A stretch of 64,000 bases of DNA from Pedobacter sp. L105 (GTDB lineage: Bacteria; Bacteroidota; Bacteroidia; Sphingobacteriales; Sphingobacteriaceae). The notes under the pieces were generated by a model, which ran no database searches, was not told the DNA's origin, and saw nothing but the letters and a program-made list of their open reading frames with translations. Shown here piece after piece: positions 63,552 to 64,000 of this stretch; within the stretch, counting starts at the first letter, position 1; each line of letters begins with the position of its first letter. The stretch lies in contig NZ_LMUP01000007.1 in the NCBI RefSeq assembly GCF_009765875.1, positions 62,001-126,000 on the forward strand. Direction: 5' to 3'. The position numbers were made by a program, and so were the translations under genes.

Positions 63552-64000
63552 TTACTTCTTTAGCTGATAGATTTCTGCTCCTGCAAGCAGCAAACAACCC
63601 AGGCCATAATCTTCAAAATCAGGTCGGCTTACAGCGGTTACCGGCTGGCTGTCCTTTGGTTCTTTTCCTGTACCCTGCACGTAACTCAGCGAGCCATCTT
63701 CATTTACAGCATCTTTCACCAGTGCATTCCATCCTTTAATTACTAAAGGTTTATATACTTTAACATCAAGTATTCCTTTATTTACTCCCCAGGCCATTCC
63801 ATAGATAAAAAGTGCTGTACCTGAAGTCTCTTTACCTCCAAAATGGTCAGGGTCGTGCAAGCTTACATTCCAGAATCCATCCGGTCGCTGTAAGGGTGCC
63901 AATGCTTTCATCATGTCTTTGTAAGTAGTTAGATACTCTTCCCGGTGTGGTGCATCTTTTGGCAAAATACCCAGCACTTTAACCAGTGCGGCAATCACCC
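63552..64000 (-). CDS. GH105 unsaturated rhamnogalacturonyl hydrolase, C-terminal part
   Basis: Only the last ~149 residues lie inside the window; the gene continues upstream beyond 64000. They form an (alpha/alpha)6 barrel end: ALAPLQRPDGFWNVSLHDPD, GGKETSGTALFIYGMAWGVN, then NALVKDAVNEDGSLSYVQGT and FEDYGLGCLLLAGAEIYQL. These match GH88/GH105 enzymes that hydrolyse the unsaturated galacturonyl residue left by RG lyases. The catalytic Asp region is off the edge. It is first in the visible operon, followed by the mutarotase at 45 nt. Confidence 0.9.
   Translation of the reverse strand, partial: VIAALVKVLGILPKDAPHREEYLTTYKDMMKALAPLQRPDGFWNVSLHDPDHFGGKETSGTALFIYGMAWGVNKGILDVKVYKPLVIKGWNALVKDAVNEDGSLSYVQGTGKEPKDSQPVTAVSRPDFEDYGLGCLLLAGAEIYQLKK

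Overview
This window reads as chromosome of a Bacteroidota bacterium, most likely a soil or plant-associated Sphingobacteriaceae member (Pedobacter-like). The signs are three SusC-type TonB-dependent receptors (two with SusD partners), an ECF sigma/FecR-like pair, GLPGLI-family proteins beside outer-membrane barrels, TAnnTTTG promoter boxes, few Shine-Dalgarno sites, and many glycan-degradation enzymes. The genus is inferred from gene content only. I recognised no tRNA, rRNA, CRISPR array or transposase.

Layout. 1-0.7 kb: a SAM-I (S-box) riboswitch on the minus strand, then a 34-codon ORF ending C-W-C-C-K, then the 5' end of a TonB-dependent receptor. 0.9-8.5 kb: class-V aminotransferase, a decayed nucleotidyltransferase, a GLPGLI/outer-membrane barrel pair, and a candidate RiPP locus (six-Cys precursor with a GKGG leader, stand-alone C39 protease, ATP-grasp enzyme). 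8.9-13.7 kb: transglutaminase-like protein, LytS/LytTR-type two-component pair, TlpA-type thioredoxin, PepSY-like protein. 13.8-19.6 kb: tripartite RND efflux operon. 19.8-24 kb: small unknown proteins, an acyltransferase and a GH130 phosphorylase, with large intergenic palindromes. 24-30 kb: a second GLPGLI/barrel pair and another barrel receptor. 30.1-33.3 kb: a LodA/LodB-like quinoprotein oxidase and its flavoprotein maturase.

33.6-45.5 kb: a sulfatase and a rhamnogalacturonan acetylesterase on the minus strand, divergent from SusC-SusD-(DoxX-like)x2-FAD oxidoreductase. Upstream of that operon, behind a good Bacteroidota promoter, is a 35-codon ORF ending in five consecutive Cys codons. 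Between it and susC lie two hairpins, one with a competing fold. This looks like a cysteine-responsive leader/attenuator. With the S-box plus Cys-codon ORF at the left end, it suggests sulfur-controlled nutrient import, and it is my best candidate for an undescribed system.

45.5-64 kb: a cyanophycinase-like peptidase, then a rhamnogalacturonan-I utilisation locus on the minus strand (GH105, L-rhamnose mutarotase, GH106, GntR regulator, PL26-like lyase, DUF6250-like protein, ECF sigma, short FecR-like protein, SusC, SusD). It is interrupted by an SF1 helicase and a plus-strand heptad-repeat coiled-coil gene. The expected flow is: SusCD binds and imports RG-I fragments; lyase, GH105 and GH106 split them; mutarotase feeds L-rhamnose to catabolism; GntR and sigma/FecR-like proteins sense substrate.
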